Shown here: positions 8,396-17,049 of the stretch, one piece after another
Numbering within the stretch: position 1 is the first letter of the stretch
How the letters are laid out: every line of letters begins with the position of its first letter
Source: Vicinamibacterales bacterium
Lineage (GTDB): Bacteria; Acidobacteriota; Vicinamibacteria; Vicinamibacterales; Fen-181
Reading direction: 5' to 3'
DNA length: 64,000 nt
Assembly: GCA_036504215.1 (NCBI GenBank)
Contig: DASXVO010000005.1
Span: forward strand, 62,001-126,000
Position numbers and translations under genes: made by a program
The notes under the pieces: model-generated
The model's input: the letters and a program-made list of their open reading frames with translations, nothing else
The model's database searches: none
Told to the model about the DNA's origin: nothing

Positions 8396-9617
8396 CACGA
8401 CCCTCGACCGCGGCGGTTTCGACGTCCGGTCGTTCATCAGGGACAAGATCTTCCTGGGGATGTCGCTCGGCGAGTATTTCCGTTCGCTCCTGACTCCCGG
8501 GAACGCGGTGTTCGCCCTGATCCTGATCGTCGGCGTCCCGATCATCGTCTACCGCTTCGCGTTCGGCATCGGCGCCTCCAGCCACCTCACCCAGATGAAC
8601 CCGTGGGGGATCTGGATTGGCCTCGACGTGATGAGCGGCGTCGCCCTCGCCGCTGGCGGCTTCACGGTCGCCACGGCGGTCTACGTCCTCGGCCTCAAGG
8701 AATACCATCCGATCGTCCGGCCCGCGGTGCTGACCGGATTCCTGGGTTACCTGTTCGTGGTCATCGGCCTGTGTGCCGACCTCGGACGCCCCTGGAAGCT
8801 CCCGGTGCCGATGGCCTACTCCTTCGGCACCGGATCGGTGATGTTCGAGGTCGGCTGGTGCGTCTGCCTCTACCTGATTGTCCTGGCGCTCGAGTTCAGT
8901 CCCGCCGCGTTCGAGTGGCTCGGCCTGCGGAAGGCGCGCGAGTGGGCGATTCGGATGACCCTGGCGCTCACGATCCTCGGCCTCTGTCTGTCGACGCTGC
9001 ACCAGTCGTCGCTCGGTGCCCTGTTCCTGATGATGCCCCACCGGCTGCACCCGTTGTGGTACTCGGGCTTCGTGCCGATCTTCTTCTTCGTGTCCGCCAT
9101 CATCGCGGGCCTGAGCATGGTCATCGTCGAGAGCGGCCTGTCGCACCGGGTGTTCAAGGACCAGGTCGACCCGAAGGATCACGGCAAGCTCGACAAGTTG
9201 ACGCTCGGGCTCGCGCGTGGGGCGGCGGTGGTGCTGTTCGCCTATTTCTTCCTGAAGCTCCAGGGCCTCGTGGACAGCGGCCGCTTCGATCTGCTGCTGA
9301 CGCCCTACGGCTACTGGTTCCTGTTCGAGATGCTCGGGTTCATTCTGATACCCAGCTTCCTCTATGCAATCGCCGTGCGCCGCCAGAACGCGACGCTGGC
9401 GCGCTGGGTGGCCGGCTGGACGGTGCTCGGCATCGTGGTCAACCGGCTGAACCTGTCGGTGATCGCGTTCAATTGGAACGCCCCGGAACGGTATGTGCCG
9501 GGCTTCATGGAAATCATGATCTCGGTGACGATCATCACGATCGGCATCATGACCTTCCGGTGGATCGTGAATCGGATGCCGGTGTTGCGCGAGGACCCGT
9601 CCTACCCGCAGCACTGA
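8388..9617 (+). CDS. NrfD/PsrC-type quinone-interacting membrane subunit
   Basis: A 409-residue polytopic membrane protein starting at ATG 8388 after GGAGG and overlapping the Fe-S gene. About nine or ten hydrophobic segments, the phrase MNPWGIWIGLDVMSGVALAAGG and the HPLWYSG region fit the NrfD/HybB/QrcD/HmcC family, which exchanges electrons between menaquinone and an Fe-S partner without haem. It is the membrane core of the complex encoded here. The reaction direction cannot be settled from sequence. Confidence 0.9.
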   Translation: MTDTTLDRGGFDVRSFIRDKIFLGMSLGEYFRSLLTPGNAVFALILIVGVPIIVYRFAFGIGASSHLTQMNPWGIWIGLDVMSGVALAAGGFTVATAVYVLGLKEYHPIVRPAVLTGFLGYLFVVIGLCADLGRPWKLPVPMAYSFGTGSVMFEVGWCVCLYLIVLALEFSPAAFEWLGLRKAREWAIRMTLALTILGLCLSTLHQSSLGALFLMMPHRLHPLWYSGFVPIFFFVSAIIAGLSMVIVESGLSHRVFKDQVDPKDHGKLDKLTLGLARGAAVVLFAYFFLKLQGLVDSGRFDLLLTPYGYWFLFEMLGFILIPSFLYAIAVRRQNATLARWVAGWTVLGIVVNRLNLSVIAFNWNAPERYVPGFMEIMISVTIITIGIMTFRWIVNRMPVLREDPSYPQH

Positions 9618-9638
9618 CAGCAACAAGGGGCAGGGGTC

Positions 9639-9728
9639 AAGGATGAAGGATGAAGGATGAAGGATGAAGGATGAAAGCGAAAGGATGAAGCGCCATCCTC
9701 ACTTCCCACTTCTCACTTCTCATTTCTC
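9639..9728. repeat. 7-bp purine repeat followed by a pyrimidine tract
   Basis: Between the NrfD and GcvH-like genes, the unit GAAGGAT is repeated in tandem about five times, with degenerate copies to 9690. A C/T-rich tract follows (9696-9728, repeated ACTTCTC). The two tracts are partly complementary, so a hairpin or triplex structure is possible. Similar purine repeats occur at 51962-52050. It sits in the middle of the sigma54 operon and could lower expression of the downstream half. Confidence 0.7.
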
Positions 9729-9768
9729 GGTTCTGGTTTGAGTTGCTCCTCGGAGGAGGCATACGTCG

Positions 9769-10488
9769 ATGGGTCACGATCTGATTACGATTTACTGGCT
9801 CAAGGCCGTCGAATACGTCCTGGCCTTGTCCTATCTCCCGCTGTTCATGCTGTTCTGGAAGTTTGCCTCACCGCGGCAGCCGGCCACCGCGCGCGTGCCG
9901 GTCGCGGCCCTGGGGTGGGCCGATCAACTCGCTGCGTTCTTCCAGGTCCCGGCCGACTTGTTCTTCCACAAGGGCCATGCGTGGCTCCGGCTGGAAGACG
10001 CGGATACGGTGACCGTCGGTCTCGACGACTTCGCACAGAAGCTCGTGGGGCCGCTCGGCGCGCTGCGTCTGCCCGTCGTGGGCACCACGCTCGTGCAGGG
10101 TCAGCCGGCGCTGATGCTCGACGCCGGCGCGAAAGTCATTCCGATGCTGGCCCCGGTCGACGGGACGGTGCTGGCGGTGAACCCCGCCGCTCTCGCCTCC
10201 TCGGACATCGTCAACCGTTCGCCCTACGGTGACGGATGGCTGATGAAGGTCAAGACCACGAAACTCGCGGGAAACCTCAGAAGGCTGATGTCGGGCGAGG
10301 CGGCGCACGAGTGGATGGACTCGGTCTGTGAGAGCCTCGGCGCCGAGATGGCCGGGCTGGAACTCGGCAAGGTGTACCTCGATGGTGGCCAGATGGTGGA
10401 CGGCGTCGCCCGCCATCTCTCCCCGGACAACTGGGATCAGATCGCGAAGCGCTTCTTCCTCACCGACCAGGGAGGGCGCCGTGCGTAG
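9769..10488 (+). CDS. Membrane-anchored GcvH-like (lipoyl-fold) protein, copy 1
   Basis: A 239-residue protein. A hydrophobic segment at about 8-30 anchors it. Residues about 62-170 resemble glycine cleavage H protein (FFHKGHAWLRLE, VTVGLDDFAQKLVG, LAPVDGTVLAVN, PYGDGWLMKVK). The Lys that carries lipoate in GcvH lies eight residues before the P of its A-P-V motif. Here A121 is in that place and K122 is one residue off, so lipoylation is doubtful. There are no glycine cleavage genes nearby. GGAGGAGG precedes the ATG. Its position beside NrfD, Fe-S and cytochrome genes suggests a scaffold or electron-transfer role. Confidence 0.82.
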   Translation: MGHDLITIYWLKAVEYVLALSYLPLFMLFWKFASPRQPATARVPVAALGWADQLAAFFQVPADLFFHKGHAWLRLEDADTVTVGLDDFAQKLVGPLGALRLPVVGTTLVQGQPALMLDAGAKVIPMLAPVDGTVLAVNPAALASSDIVNRSPYGDGWLMKVKTTKLAGNLRRLMSGEAAHEWMDSVCESLGAEMAGLELGKVYLDGGQMVDGVARHLSPDNWDQIAKRFFLTDQGGRRA

Positions 10489-10831
10489 ACAGACGCTCTG
10501 GCGAACGCTCGTGATGGTCGTCGGCCTGATCGCGCTGGCCGGCAGTGTGGCGGCGCAGAACCTCCCGAAGCTGCCCGCCGATATCACGCTGCCGCAGTCG
10601 GCCGACAGCCCGGGCAAGGTGACGTTCAGTCACCAGAATCATATCGGGTTCCAGGGCAGGCCGGACTGCACGACCTGCCACCCGAAGCTCGCGCCGATCC
10701 TCGGGCAGAAGGCGCAGGGTAAGCGCGGTGCGATCACGCACGACAAGATGATTAAGGGACAGGCGTGCGGCGCGTGCCACAACGGGAAGGACGCGCACAA
10801 CTTCGACGATTGCTCGACGTGCCACAAGTAG
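10481..10831 (+). CDS. Periplasmic tri-haem cytochrome c (c7/c3-like)
   Basis: A 116-residue protein starting at GTG 10481, overlapping the previous stop. A signal peptide covers residues 1-25 (LVMVVGLIALAGSVAAQ). Three haem sites follow: C63-TT-C66-H67, C96-GA-C99-H100 and C111-ST-C114-H115. Further His residues (H51, H54 and the one in ITHDKM) can serve as distal ligands, as in bis-His cytochromes c7 and c3. Mature size of about 90 residues fits that class. It is the likely periplasmic electron partner of the Fe-S/NrfD pair, like type I c3 with Qrc/Hmc complexes. Confidence 0.9.
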   Translation: MRRQTLWRTLVMVVGLIALAGSVAAQNLPKLPADITLPQSADSPGKVTFSHQNHIGFQGRPDCTTCHPKLAPILGQKAQGKRGAITHDKMIKGQACGACHNGKDAHNFDDCSTCHK

Positions 10832-10855
10832 AGGTCCCCGGGAGGGGGTGAAGCC

Positions 10856-11563
10856 ATGCAAGCGCTCCTCGATACGTTGCAGAACATCGGCATCTTCCTG
10901 GCCTTCCTGGCCGCCCGCTTCGCGCTCCTGCTCGTCGTGCTGGCTGTGCTGACGGTGGTGTTCCTCGCCGGCCTGCTCGTGGTTCGGGCGGTCCAGGGCG
11001 CCCGCCGGCGGGCACTCGGGCTGACGCGCGTGGACGGTCTGCTCTGGCGGGCCGGCGTGTACTACGCACCAGGCCACGCCTGGTTGCAGTGGAGGGAGGG
11101 TTCGACGCTGCGAATCGGCCTCGACGACCTGGCGCAGCACCTGCTGTCGCAGATCACCGAGGTGATGCTGCCCCAGCAGGGCCAGATGGTCCGGGTGGGC
11201 GAGCCGGTGGCGGTCATCCGCTGCGGGCGCAGGCGCGCGACGCTTCCCGCGCCCGTCGACGGGAAAGTGGTCGCGATCAACCGTCGGCTGGTCGGCAACC
11301 CGTCGCGCCTGCACAACGATCCGTACGCCGGCGGATGGCTGTATGCCGTCGAGCCATCGGACACCGGCTACACGCGCCTGCCTTACGGCCAGGATTCGAA
11401 GAAGTGGTTCTCGACCGAGGCGATCCGCCTGTCGCAGTTCCTGGAGCACCAACTCGGCATGGCGGCGGCGGACGGTGGTGAACTCGTTGCGCCGGGACCG
11501 TCACTCCTCACCGAACAGCAGTGGGAAGAGTTGACGCAGACGTTCCTGCAGTCGCCGAAGTAA
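10856..11563 (+). CDS. Membrane-anchored GcvH-like protein, copy 2, no lipoyl lysine
   Basis: A 235-residue paralogue of the gene at 9769. A long membrane segment covers residues about 12-45. The GcvH-like fold spans about 65-175 (YYAPGHAWLQWREG, LRIGLDDLAQHLL, LPAPVDGKVVAIN). The site equivalent to the lipoyl lysine is R125 within IRCGRRRATLPAPV, and there is no Lys from 111 to 136. The protein therefore cannot be lipoylated in the usual way. GGAGGGGG precedes the ATG. It is the last gene before a strong terminator. Confidence 0.82.
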   Translation: MQALLDTLQNIGIFLAFLAARFALLLVVLAVLTVVFLAGLLVVRAVQGARRRALGLTRVDGLLWRAGVYYAPGHAWLQWREGSTLRIGLDDLAQHLLSQITEVMLPQQGQMVRVGEPVAVIRCGRRRATLPAPVDGKVVAINRRLVGNPSRLHNDPYAGGWLYAVEPSDTGYTRLPYGQDSKKWFSTEAIRLSQFLEHQLGMAAADGGELVAPGPSLLTEQQWEELTQTFLQSPK

Positions 11564-11601
11564 GCCGCCTGCTCGACGCCGTCGCGCGTCTTCTCCCTTC
11601 C

Positions 11602-11633
11602 GGGGCGCACACACCGTGCGCCCCTCCCTTTCT
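11602..11633 (+). terminator. Rho-independent terminator of the electron-transfer operon
   Basis: A perfect nine-base stem, GGGGCGCAC with GTGCGCCCC, around loop ACACC is followed by TCCCTTTCT. It begins 38 bases after the last GcvH-like gene and separates it from the caspase-like gene. Confidence 0.65.
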
Positions 11634-11784
11634 CGCACCTGCAGATCCTCGTGCCAGCCCAGCCCGCTCGTTGCAGTCAATCGGCATTGGCTGGCTTTGC
11701 ACGCAACGCACGACGCCGCCTTGATCGGCCGCCAACGTTTGCCGATCATCTGAACGCGCGATGATCCGCGAACAAGGAGGCGAC

Positions 11785-12606
11785 ATGGCGAGAAGAGCGC
11801 TGCTCGTTGGACTCAATCGGTATCCGAACCCGGAGAACACGCTCAGGGGCTGCCTGAACGACGTGCTGCAAATGCGCGAACTGCTCCGCACGCACGGTGG
11901 TTTCGAGGACGAGCGCACCGTCCGGCTGCTGACGGACCAGCGCGCCACGACACGCGCGATCGTCGAGCGCCTCGAATGGCTGGTCGGCGGGGCACGCCCG
12001 GGCGACGTGCTCGTCTTCCACTACTCGGGCCACGGAGCGCAGGTGCGGGACCGGCACGGCGACGAACTCGACGACGGCCTGGACGAGATCATCTGCCCGT
12101 ATGACCTCGACTGGGACAGTCCGTTCACCGACGACGACCTCTATGGAATCGTGAAGGACGTGCCGGCGGGCGCCCAACTGACGGTCGTACTGGACTGCTG
12201 CCACTCCGGCACCGGCCTCCGTGACGTGGCGCCCAACCCTCGGCCATTGCGCAGCCGGTGCCTGTGCCCGCCGATCGACATCGAACACCGCTCGAGGCCT
12301 GGACTTCAGGTTCGACGTTTCGGCCAGCGCGCCAGCCAGGCCAATGCGATCCTGATCGCCGGCTGCCGATCGGACCAGGTCTCGGCGGACGCCTATATCG
12401 ACGGCGACTATCACGGCGCGCTGACGTACTACCTGTGCCAGGCGGCGTCCAGCGCAGCGGCCACACTCACCTATCGTGACCTTGTCGATGGCGTGCGACA
12501 CAGCCTGCGCGAGAACCGGTTCGAGCAGGTGCCGCAGCTCGAAGGCCCGGGCGCTCTTCTTCGCGAACCGCTCTTCTCGGCGCCGACGCTGGCCACCGTC
12601 GGTTGA
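11785..12606 (+). CDS. Caspase-like (metacaspase, peptidase C14) protein
   Basis: A 273-residue protein. ATG 11785 is chosen because AAGGAGG lies just upstream; an earlier ATG at 11761 lacks this. The catalytic pair is clear: H83 in HYSGHG and C139 in DCCHSG. The N-terminus (RALLVGLNRYPNPENTLRGC) is typical of bacterial metacaspases, which usually cut after Arg or Lys. There is no signal peptide or extra effector domain; the whole protein is the p20/p10-like core. It has its own leader region after a terminator, so it is likely a separate unit. Possible roles include stress responses or cell death. Confidence 0.9.
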   Translation: MARRALLVGLNRYPNPENTLRGCLNDVLQMRELLRTHGGFEDERTVRLLTDQRATTRAIVERLEWLVGGARPGDVLVFHYSGHGAQVRDRHGDELDDGLDEIICPYDLDWDSPFTDDDLYGIVKDVPAGAQLTVVLDCCHSGTGLRDVAPNPRPLRSRCLCPPIDIEHRSRPGLQVRRFGQRASQANAILIAGCRSDQVSADAYIDGDYHGALTYYLCQAASSAAATLTYRDLVDGVRHSLRENRFEQVPQLEGPGALLREPLFSAPTLATVG

Positions 12607-12754
12607 GCGGTCCTGGTCCGGGGGGGCTGGCGCGGATCAGTCGATCGCGGTCCATCGCCGCTCACGCCGTGCTCAAAGCACGTGCTGATCATCGTGATCG
12701 AGGAGGACCCGCGAAGCGCGCGATCACGCAGACGCCCACGGCTCGCGGCCGCGG

Positions 12755-15178
12755 CTACTTCCCGGCCAATCCCACGTCGTCCAGGACGATGACGCCCTTT
12801 GTCGTCCGGTCGAACACGAACGCGATCTTCTGGAGCGCGGCCGGATCGAAGCCGGCCGCGAACCCCGCCTCCGCGAATGTCGAAAGCGGCAGGACGAAGG
12901 TCTGGAGGATCGCTTCCGACTTGCCGTAGTTGTCGCTTTCCGTCCAGAACTTCGTGAACCGCTCGGTCAGCAGCGGCGGCATTCTCCTGAACGCGCTGAG
13001 CGGCAGCCGCGCCGTGTGCTCCGACCGGTCGGTCAACTCGACCGTCAGGTCCGCGCGCTCGGGCTTCTCATCCTTCTTCGCCTTTGGTTTCGGCGCCGGC
13101 GCCGCCGACGGGCTCTTGCCTCCCGCTTTCTTCGGAGTCGCTTGCTGCTCGGTCGCCTCGTCGGTCGGCGATTCGTCGATCTGGGCCATCGAGAAGACCA
13201 GTGCCCCGGTCGCGCCCTCCACGCCTGCCACCGGGCTGGCGTCAGCCGGCAGCGTGATGGTGTAGCGGCCCGCCTCCTTGGGGACCGGCCTGACCGCGCT
13301 CGCGTTGCGATCCCAGCCGAGATAGACCACGCTGTTCTCGAACGATCCCTTGCCGCCGCGGTACGGCAGCTTTCCTTCCTTCCACAGGGTGAGGCCGCGC
13401 TTCTCGATCGTCGCGCCGGAGAGAGAGGCCGTCGTCAGGTCAACATCCTCCTCGAAGGTGGCCACCGGCCGAAAGCTGCTGTCCTCAAACCGCGAGATGT
13501 AGATGTCCGACGGCAGCCAGGCCTTTCCCGCCCGATTGTCGCGGAAGAGCGACACGTAGTCTCCACTTCCGAGCATCGTCGCCTCGAGGAACGCCGTGAT
13601 GTAGGTGCGCGCCATCCGCCGCTGCGCCGCGCCGGAGAGCAGCGGCTTCTTGTTCAGTACCCAGCCCTTCGGCCAGCCATAGTCGGAGTCGCCCCACACC
13701 GTATTGAACTGTCCATGATTCGCACGGTACGCGTAGACTGCGGCCTTGAAGTGCGGTTGTCCGTCCGTGAAGCGCACACGCGCATATTGGCGAAGGCCGG
13801 CGAAGCTGGATACGTCCGCGTCGTGGCCACCCTGCAGCGTGAGAAAGTTCACGTTCTCGAGGGGCGTCGGCTGACCGGCCGGTTTGTACTGACCGTCGCT
13901 CGGCGCAATCGCGATGATGCTCTTGATCGCGAACCCTGACGGCAATTCCACGCGCCCGTCGTCGGGGTAGTAGCGCAGCCGGTTGAACGCCCCGGCGATG
14001 GCCGCCGCTTCACCACCGCGCGAGTGGCCGATGAGCGCGATGTTCGCCATGTCCACCTTGCCGGCGAACGGGTTTTTCGGCGTCTCGTTCCATTGCTTCC
14101 ACGCCTTCAGGTGCTGGAGCAGCATCCAGCCGCGGCCGTCGTTCTCGGCCTTCAATCCCCCGGCCCAGCTTCCGTTGAAGAAGTTCTCGTCCACCGAGAC
14201 CACGATGAAGCCGTGCGTCGCGAGGTGCCGTCCAAGGTAGCCATAGCCAGGATCCGAGAACTCCTCCATCCCGTGATTCCCGTGCACGACGAGCACGAGC
14301 GGGAATGGGCCGGGCCCGTCGGGATACCACACGCGGCCGTTCAGTGGAAAGTGATCGAGATCGAAGCCCCAGTACCAGCGGCGGAGCCACGCTCGCCAGC
14401 CGGGCGTCTCCTTCACGAACGGCGTTGCGTCCACGCTCGCGGTCTTGAACGCGACGCGGTACCCGTAGTCCGCGCGGCGCCGATCGGCGCCACTGCCGTA
14501 CGTCAACGTCAGGGTTTTGAACGAACCGGCCTTCGAGGGATCCGGGGCCTGGAGTTGGCTGACGACCGTGGGGTCGTCCGGCACCTTGGTCAGGTGGTCT
14601 GCCGTTCCGCGACTGGCGAACCAGTAGATGACGAACACGTTCGCCGCCAGGCCAAGCGCCAGCGACACGCCCACCAGGATCTTCTTCCCGAGTGGGGCGC
14701 CATCGAAACCTCTCACGACGAGCACGGCAATCGCGCCGCCGAAGAACGCTTCGATCACGCCAAGCACGCTCACGATGATGGCCGCCGGCATCGTCGACGC
14801 GATCGTGCCGACGACCAGGAACAATGCCGCGATCGCGCCGACGCCAACCCATCGAACAAAGCGAGGCAACAGGCCCGCGACCTTCACGGCGACGACGACG
14901 CCGAGGCCAACGAATCCCGCTATCGTCAGGGCGATGAGTGGCCCCGCCAGCAGATCCAGGAAGCGACCGACACCGGGCTTCCAGCCGAGACCGAGAATGA
15001 GAACGGGAAGGAGGGCGGTGACGACGAGTGCGAGTGCGGCACCAGTCCGAACGGGTCCGTCTGGCTGCATCGCCGCCCATGCGTGGGGGAACCACGCACG
15101 GATGCGGTTCCATCGGGTTTCGGTTGGGGGTGCGGCCTGGAGAGGTTCCTCTTCGAAGTCCGGCTCCATGGTCTTCAC
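12755..15178 (-). CDS. Membrane-linked alpha/beta hydrolase
   Basis: An 807-residue protein starting at GTG 15178, whose first bases overlap the VWFA stop (GTGA). About five hydrophobic segments lie between residues 45 and 195. The hydrolase domain follows at about 220-570, with LVLVVHGNHG for the oxyanion region and the nucleophile elbow GHSRGGE. It resembles chlorophyllase/PAF-acetylhydrolase-like enzymes; the substrate is unknown. A linker rich in Lys, Pro and Ala (near 690-715) precedes a C-terminal module of about 100 residues that looks beta-rich and may bind carbohydrate. Coupling with the VWFA gene suggests a shared envelope role. Confidence 0.78.
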   Translation of the reverse strand: MKTMEPDFEEEPLQAAPPTETRWNRIRAWFPHAWAAMQPDGPVRTGAALALVVTALLPVLILGLGWKPGVGRFLDLLAGPLIALTIAGFVGLGVVVAVKVAGLLPRFVRWVGVGAIAALFLVVGTIASTMPAAIIVSVLGVIEAFFGGAIAVLVVRGFDGAPLGKKILVGVSLALGLAANVFVIYWFASRGTADHLTKVPDDPTVVSQLQAPDPSKAGSFKTLTLTYGSGADRRRADYGYRVAFKTASVDATPFVKETPGWRAWLRRWYWGFDLDHFPLNGRVWYPDGPGPFPLVLVVHGNHGMEEFSDPGYGYLGRHLATHGFIVVSVDENFFNGSWAGGLKAENDGRGWMLLQHLKAWKQWNETPKNPFAGKVDMANIALIGHSRGGEAAAIAGAFNRLRYYPDDGRVELPSGFAIKSIIAIAPSDGQYKPAGQPTPLENVNFLTLQGGHDADVSSFAGLRQYARVRFTDGQPHFKAAVYAYRANHGQFNTVWGDSDYGWPKGWVLNKKPLLSGAAQRRMARTYITAFLEATMLGSGDYVSLFRDNRAGKAWLPSDIYISRFEDSSFRPVATFEEDVDLTTASLSGATIEKRGLTLWKEGKLPYRGGKGSFENSVVYLGWDRNASAVRPVPKEAGRYTITLPADASPVAGVEGATGALVFSMAQIDESPTDEATEQQATPKKAGGKSPSAAPAPKPKAKKDEKPERADLTVELTDRSEHTARLPLSAFRRMPPLLTERFTKFWTESDNYGKSEAILQTFVLPLSTFAEAGFAAGFDPAALQKIAFVFDRTTKGVIVLDDVGLAGK

Positions 15179-16086
15179 TTTCCGGTTCGGGCTTTGGTGT
15201 GCGTGTACCCCCGGCGCGTGCGGGCGACGAGGTCACGGTTCTTCACGCGGACGCGCAGGCTGTGGAACTGTCCGTCCGCCGCGTGCGTCGGCATGTAGCC
15301 GAGAGTGTACTGATGATTCAACTCGAACGCGATTCTTTCTGTCGCGGCACTGAGTTCGGCGCCCGAGTGGATGATCTCGGTGTAGCCGCCGGTCTGGCCG
15401 GTGATGTCGCTGAGCGCCTGGGGCGAGAAGCGGCTGGCGATCGCTGGTCCCGAGGGCGCGTCGAGCGCGATGCCGTACACGAACGCATCCGATCCGTTGA
15501 GCCGGCGAAGCGCGTCCTGCAGCTTCGCGTCGCTGGCGGTATCCTCCCCATCGGAGATGACCACCAGGCCGCATCGCTGGTTGTGTCGCTTGTCGAACAT
15601 CGGTACCGCGCGAATCAGCGCGTCATAGATGGCCGTGCCGCCAAATGGCGTCACCGCATCGAGGCGGCCGGCCAGGCCGCGAGGCGGGCTCGTCCACGGC
15701 GCCGTCATCCGCGGCGCGTGGTTGAAGACCTCGAGGAACGCTTCGTCGCCGCCCTCGAGCAGGTCCAGCACGAAGCGGTCGATGGCCCGTCGCGCCTCGA
15801 CGATTCGCTCGCCGAACATGCTGTCGCTGATGTCCACCGCGATGCCGAGACTGACCGGCACGCGGTCGGCGGTGAACTGGGTGACCCGCTGTTCGACGCC
15901 GTCCTCGAGGACCTGGAAATCGTCGCGGGCAAGTCCCGGCACGAGGCGGCCGTCGCGGTCCTTGACCGTCACGGTGACGACGACGAGTTCGACGCCGCCA
16001 ATGTACGTCTGTGCGGGCCCACGCTCGGTGAGGGCCAGCACGAGCGCGAGCGTCGCCACGACGCGCCACCTGAGGGAACGGAACAC
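15175..16086 (-). CDS. Secreted VWFA-related protein (acidobacterial type)
   Basis: A 303-residue protein with a signal peptide at 1-26 (VVATLALVLALTERGPAQ). An N-terminal beta domain contains VTVTVKDRDGRLVPGLARDDF, a phrase typical of the acidobacterial VWFA-related family. The von Willebrand A domain runs about 78-260 with the metal-site motif D85-I-S87-D-S89, the later Thr in FGGTAIYDAL and ISDGEDTAS. The metal-binding set looks complete, so it should bind a ligand through Mg2+. It is in one operon with the alpha/beta hydrolase. Members of this family are numerous in Acidobacteriota; their roles are largely unknown. Confidence 0.88.
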   Translation of the reverse strand: MFRSLRWRVVATLALVLALTERGPAQTYIGGVELVVVTVTVKDRDGRLVPGLARDDFQVLEDGVEQRVTQFTADRVPVSLGIAVDISDSMFGERIVEARRAIDRFVLDLLEGGDEAFLEVFNHAPRMTAPWTSPPRGLAGRLDAVTPFGGTAIYDALIRAVPMFDKRHNQRCGLVVISDGEDTASDAKLQDALRRLNGSDAFVYGIALDAPSGPAIASRFSPQALSDITGQTGGYTEIIHSGAELSAATERIAFELNHQYTLGYMPTHAADGQFHSLRVRVKNRDLVARTRRGYTHTKARTGK

Positions 16087-16502
16087 GTCACCAGTGTAAT
16101 CCCACCGGGCCCTCTGCCATGCCCGTGTCGGTCTCCTGGACCGCGGACTTGCCGTTGCCGTCGGGCTTCAGGCTCACCCGTTCACGTCGTGAGGCCAGCC
16201 CCGGCTGCTCCGGGCGCCACAGCCGCCTGGACGGCGTCGGCCCGCTGCTTCACGCCTGCCGCCTGGCTCGATCGGCGCAAGTAAGCACAACCGGTCGCGA
16301 GGGGTCTTGGCTGAAACTTCCTGGGGGCGGCTGTCGTAATCCATTGACAGCGGCGGGACCCTTCCTGCGGCGCAACCGAGCCGAGCCAACCTCGCGACCG
16401 CCCAGCGTGTTCCCGCCGCGCTCCTCAACGAGCCTGGCGCCCTGGCGCCTTCCACCGCTCCGCGCGACCGCGTATCCTGCGGCCGCCCTCCGGAATTCCG
16501 AT

Positions 16503-16690
16503 ATGAGCAGGTGCGCGGCAATCTGGCTGAGCTTTGCAGTCGTACTCCTCCACAACCTCGACGAGCATCTCACGATGGGCGGCTCCCTCGCCGCGCACCG
16601 GAGCGATTTGCCCTCGGTCCTGGCGTGGATGACCGGAGAACGGGCGGAAGATGACTTCCTCCAACACGGAGGGCGTCGAGCGGAGCACAC
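16503..16690 (+). pseudogene. Remnant of an HXXEE-type membrane protein
   Basis: The frame from ATG 16503 reads AIWLSFAVVLLHNLDEHLTM followed by SLAAHRSDLPSVL, which looks like the start of the HXXEE domain family (here H-N-L-D-E). After about 60 residues similarity is lost and the frame runs on through unrelated sequence. The gene appears truncated. The rest of 16087-17065 holds no other convincing gene: several open frames overlap here, none with a coherent protein. Confidence 0.35.
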
Positions 16691-16785
16691 GTGGGCGGAG
16701 GTTGCCGAGTTCAGCGGCGTCTCGGTGCGGCGAGCAGGACCATTGTCTGGCGGGTATGCCCTATCGACACTCGGCTTCAGGCGCG

Positions 16786-16894
16786 AGCGCTCGTGCCGCT
16801 CTCCGTCAATCTGTATGGGTTCGTGTGAGTCGGCGACGTCCTCCAAGAGGTAGCACAGTCGCCGTCTCGCCTCGGTCACCGTGACCGTCGTCAT
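16786..16894 (-). pseudogene. Truncated Phd/YefM-type antitoxin
   Basis: From ATG 16894 the minus strand encodes TVTVTEARRRLCYLLEDV and then SHEPIQIDGERHE, the N-terminal DNA-binding part of Phd/YefM antitoxins. After about 37 residues the usual (I/L)xEEDW motif and toxin-binding tail are missing. A short piece like the later SIPGMR region may persist in another frame, pointing to a deletion plus frameshift. No toxin gene is seen next to it. Confidence 0.45.
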
Positions 16895-17015
16895 AGGGAT
16901 TCCCCAGGCAGGTGCGTCACAACGGCTCTCCATGTATGTGAACAGATAGTGCCTGGAGCGCTCTTCGAAAAACACTGACCCCAGACGCCGGCTCCCTATG
17001 TGCTACCTAAATGCG

Positions 17016-17049
17016 AATGGCCGGTAACCGCGCTCGGCTACCGGCCATT
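17016..17049 (-). terminator. Strong hairpin downstream of tRNA-Pro
   Basis: An eleven-base perfect stem (17016-17026 with 17039-17049) lies 17 bases past the 3' end of the tRNA. The sequence after it on the minus strand is CGCATTTAGG, with only a short T run. It probably ends the MerR/tRNA transcript or protects its 3' end. Confidence 0.5.

Noticed and set aside
9639-9690. CRISPR-like regular repeats.
   Set aside because: The unit is seven bases with no spacers; it is a simple tandem repeat.
11688-11701. TGGCTGGCTTTGCA, sigma54-promoter-like, before the caspase-like gene.
   Set aside because: GG and GC are eight bases apart rather than ten, so it cannot serve as a sigma54 promoter.
12607-12754. 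GTGCT-CAA-AGCAC as a terminator between the convergent caspase-like and hydrolase genes.
   Set aside because: The stem is only five bases and no T run follows on either strand.
16119-16853. A 244-residue plus-strand frame.
   Set aside because: Only its middle part (from 16503) resembles a protein family; the rest is low-complexity and overlaps an antitoxin fragment on the other strand.
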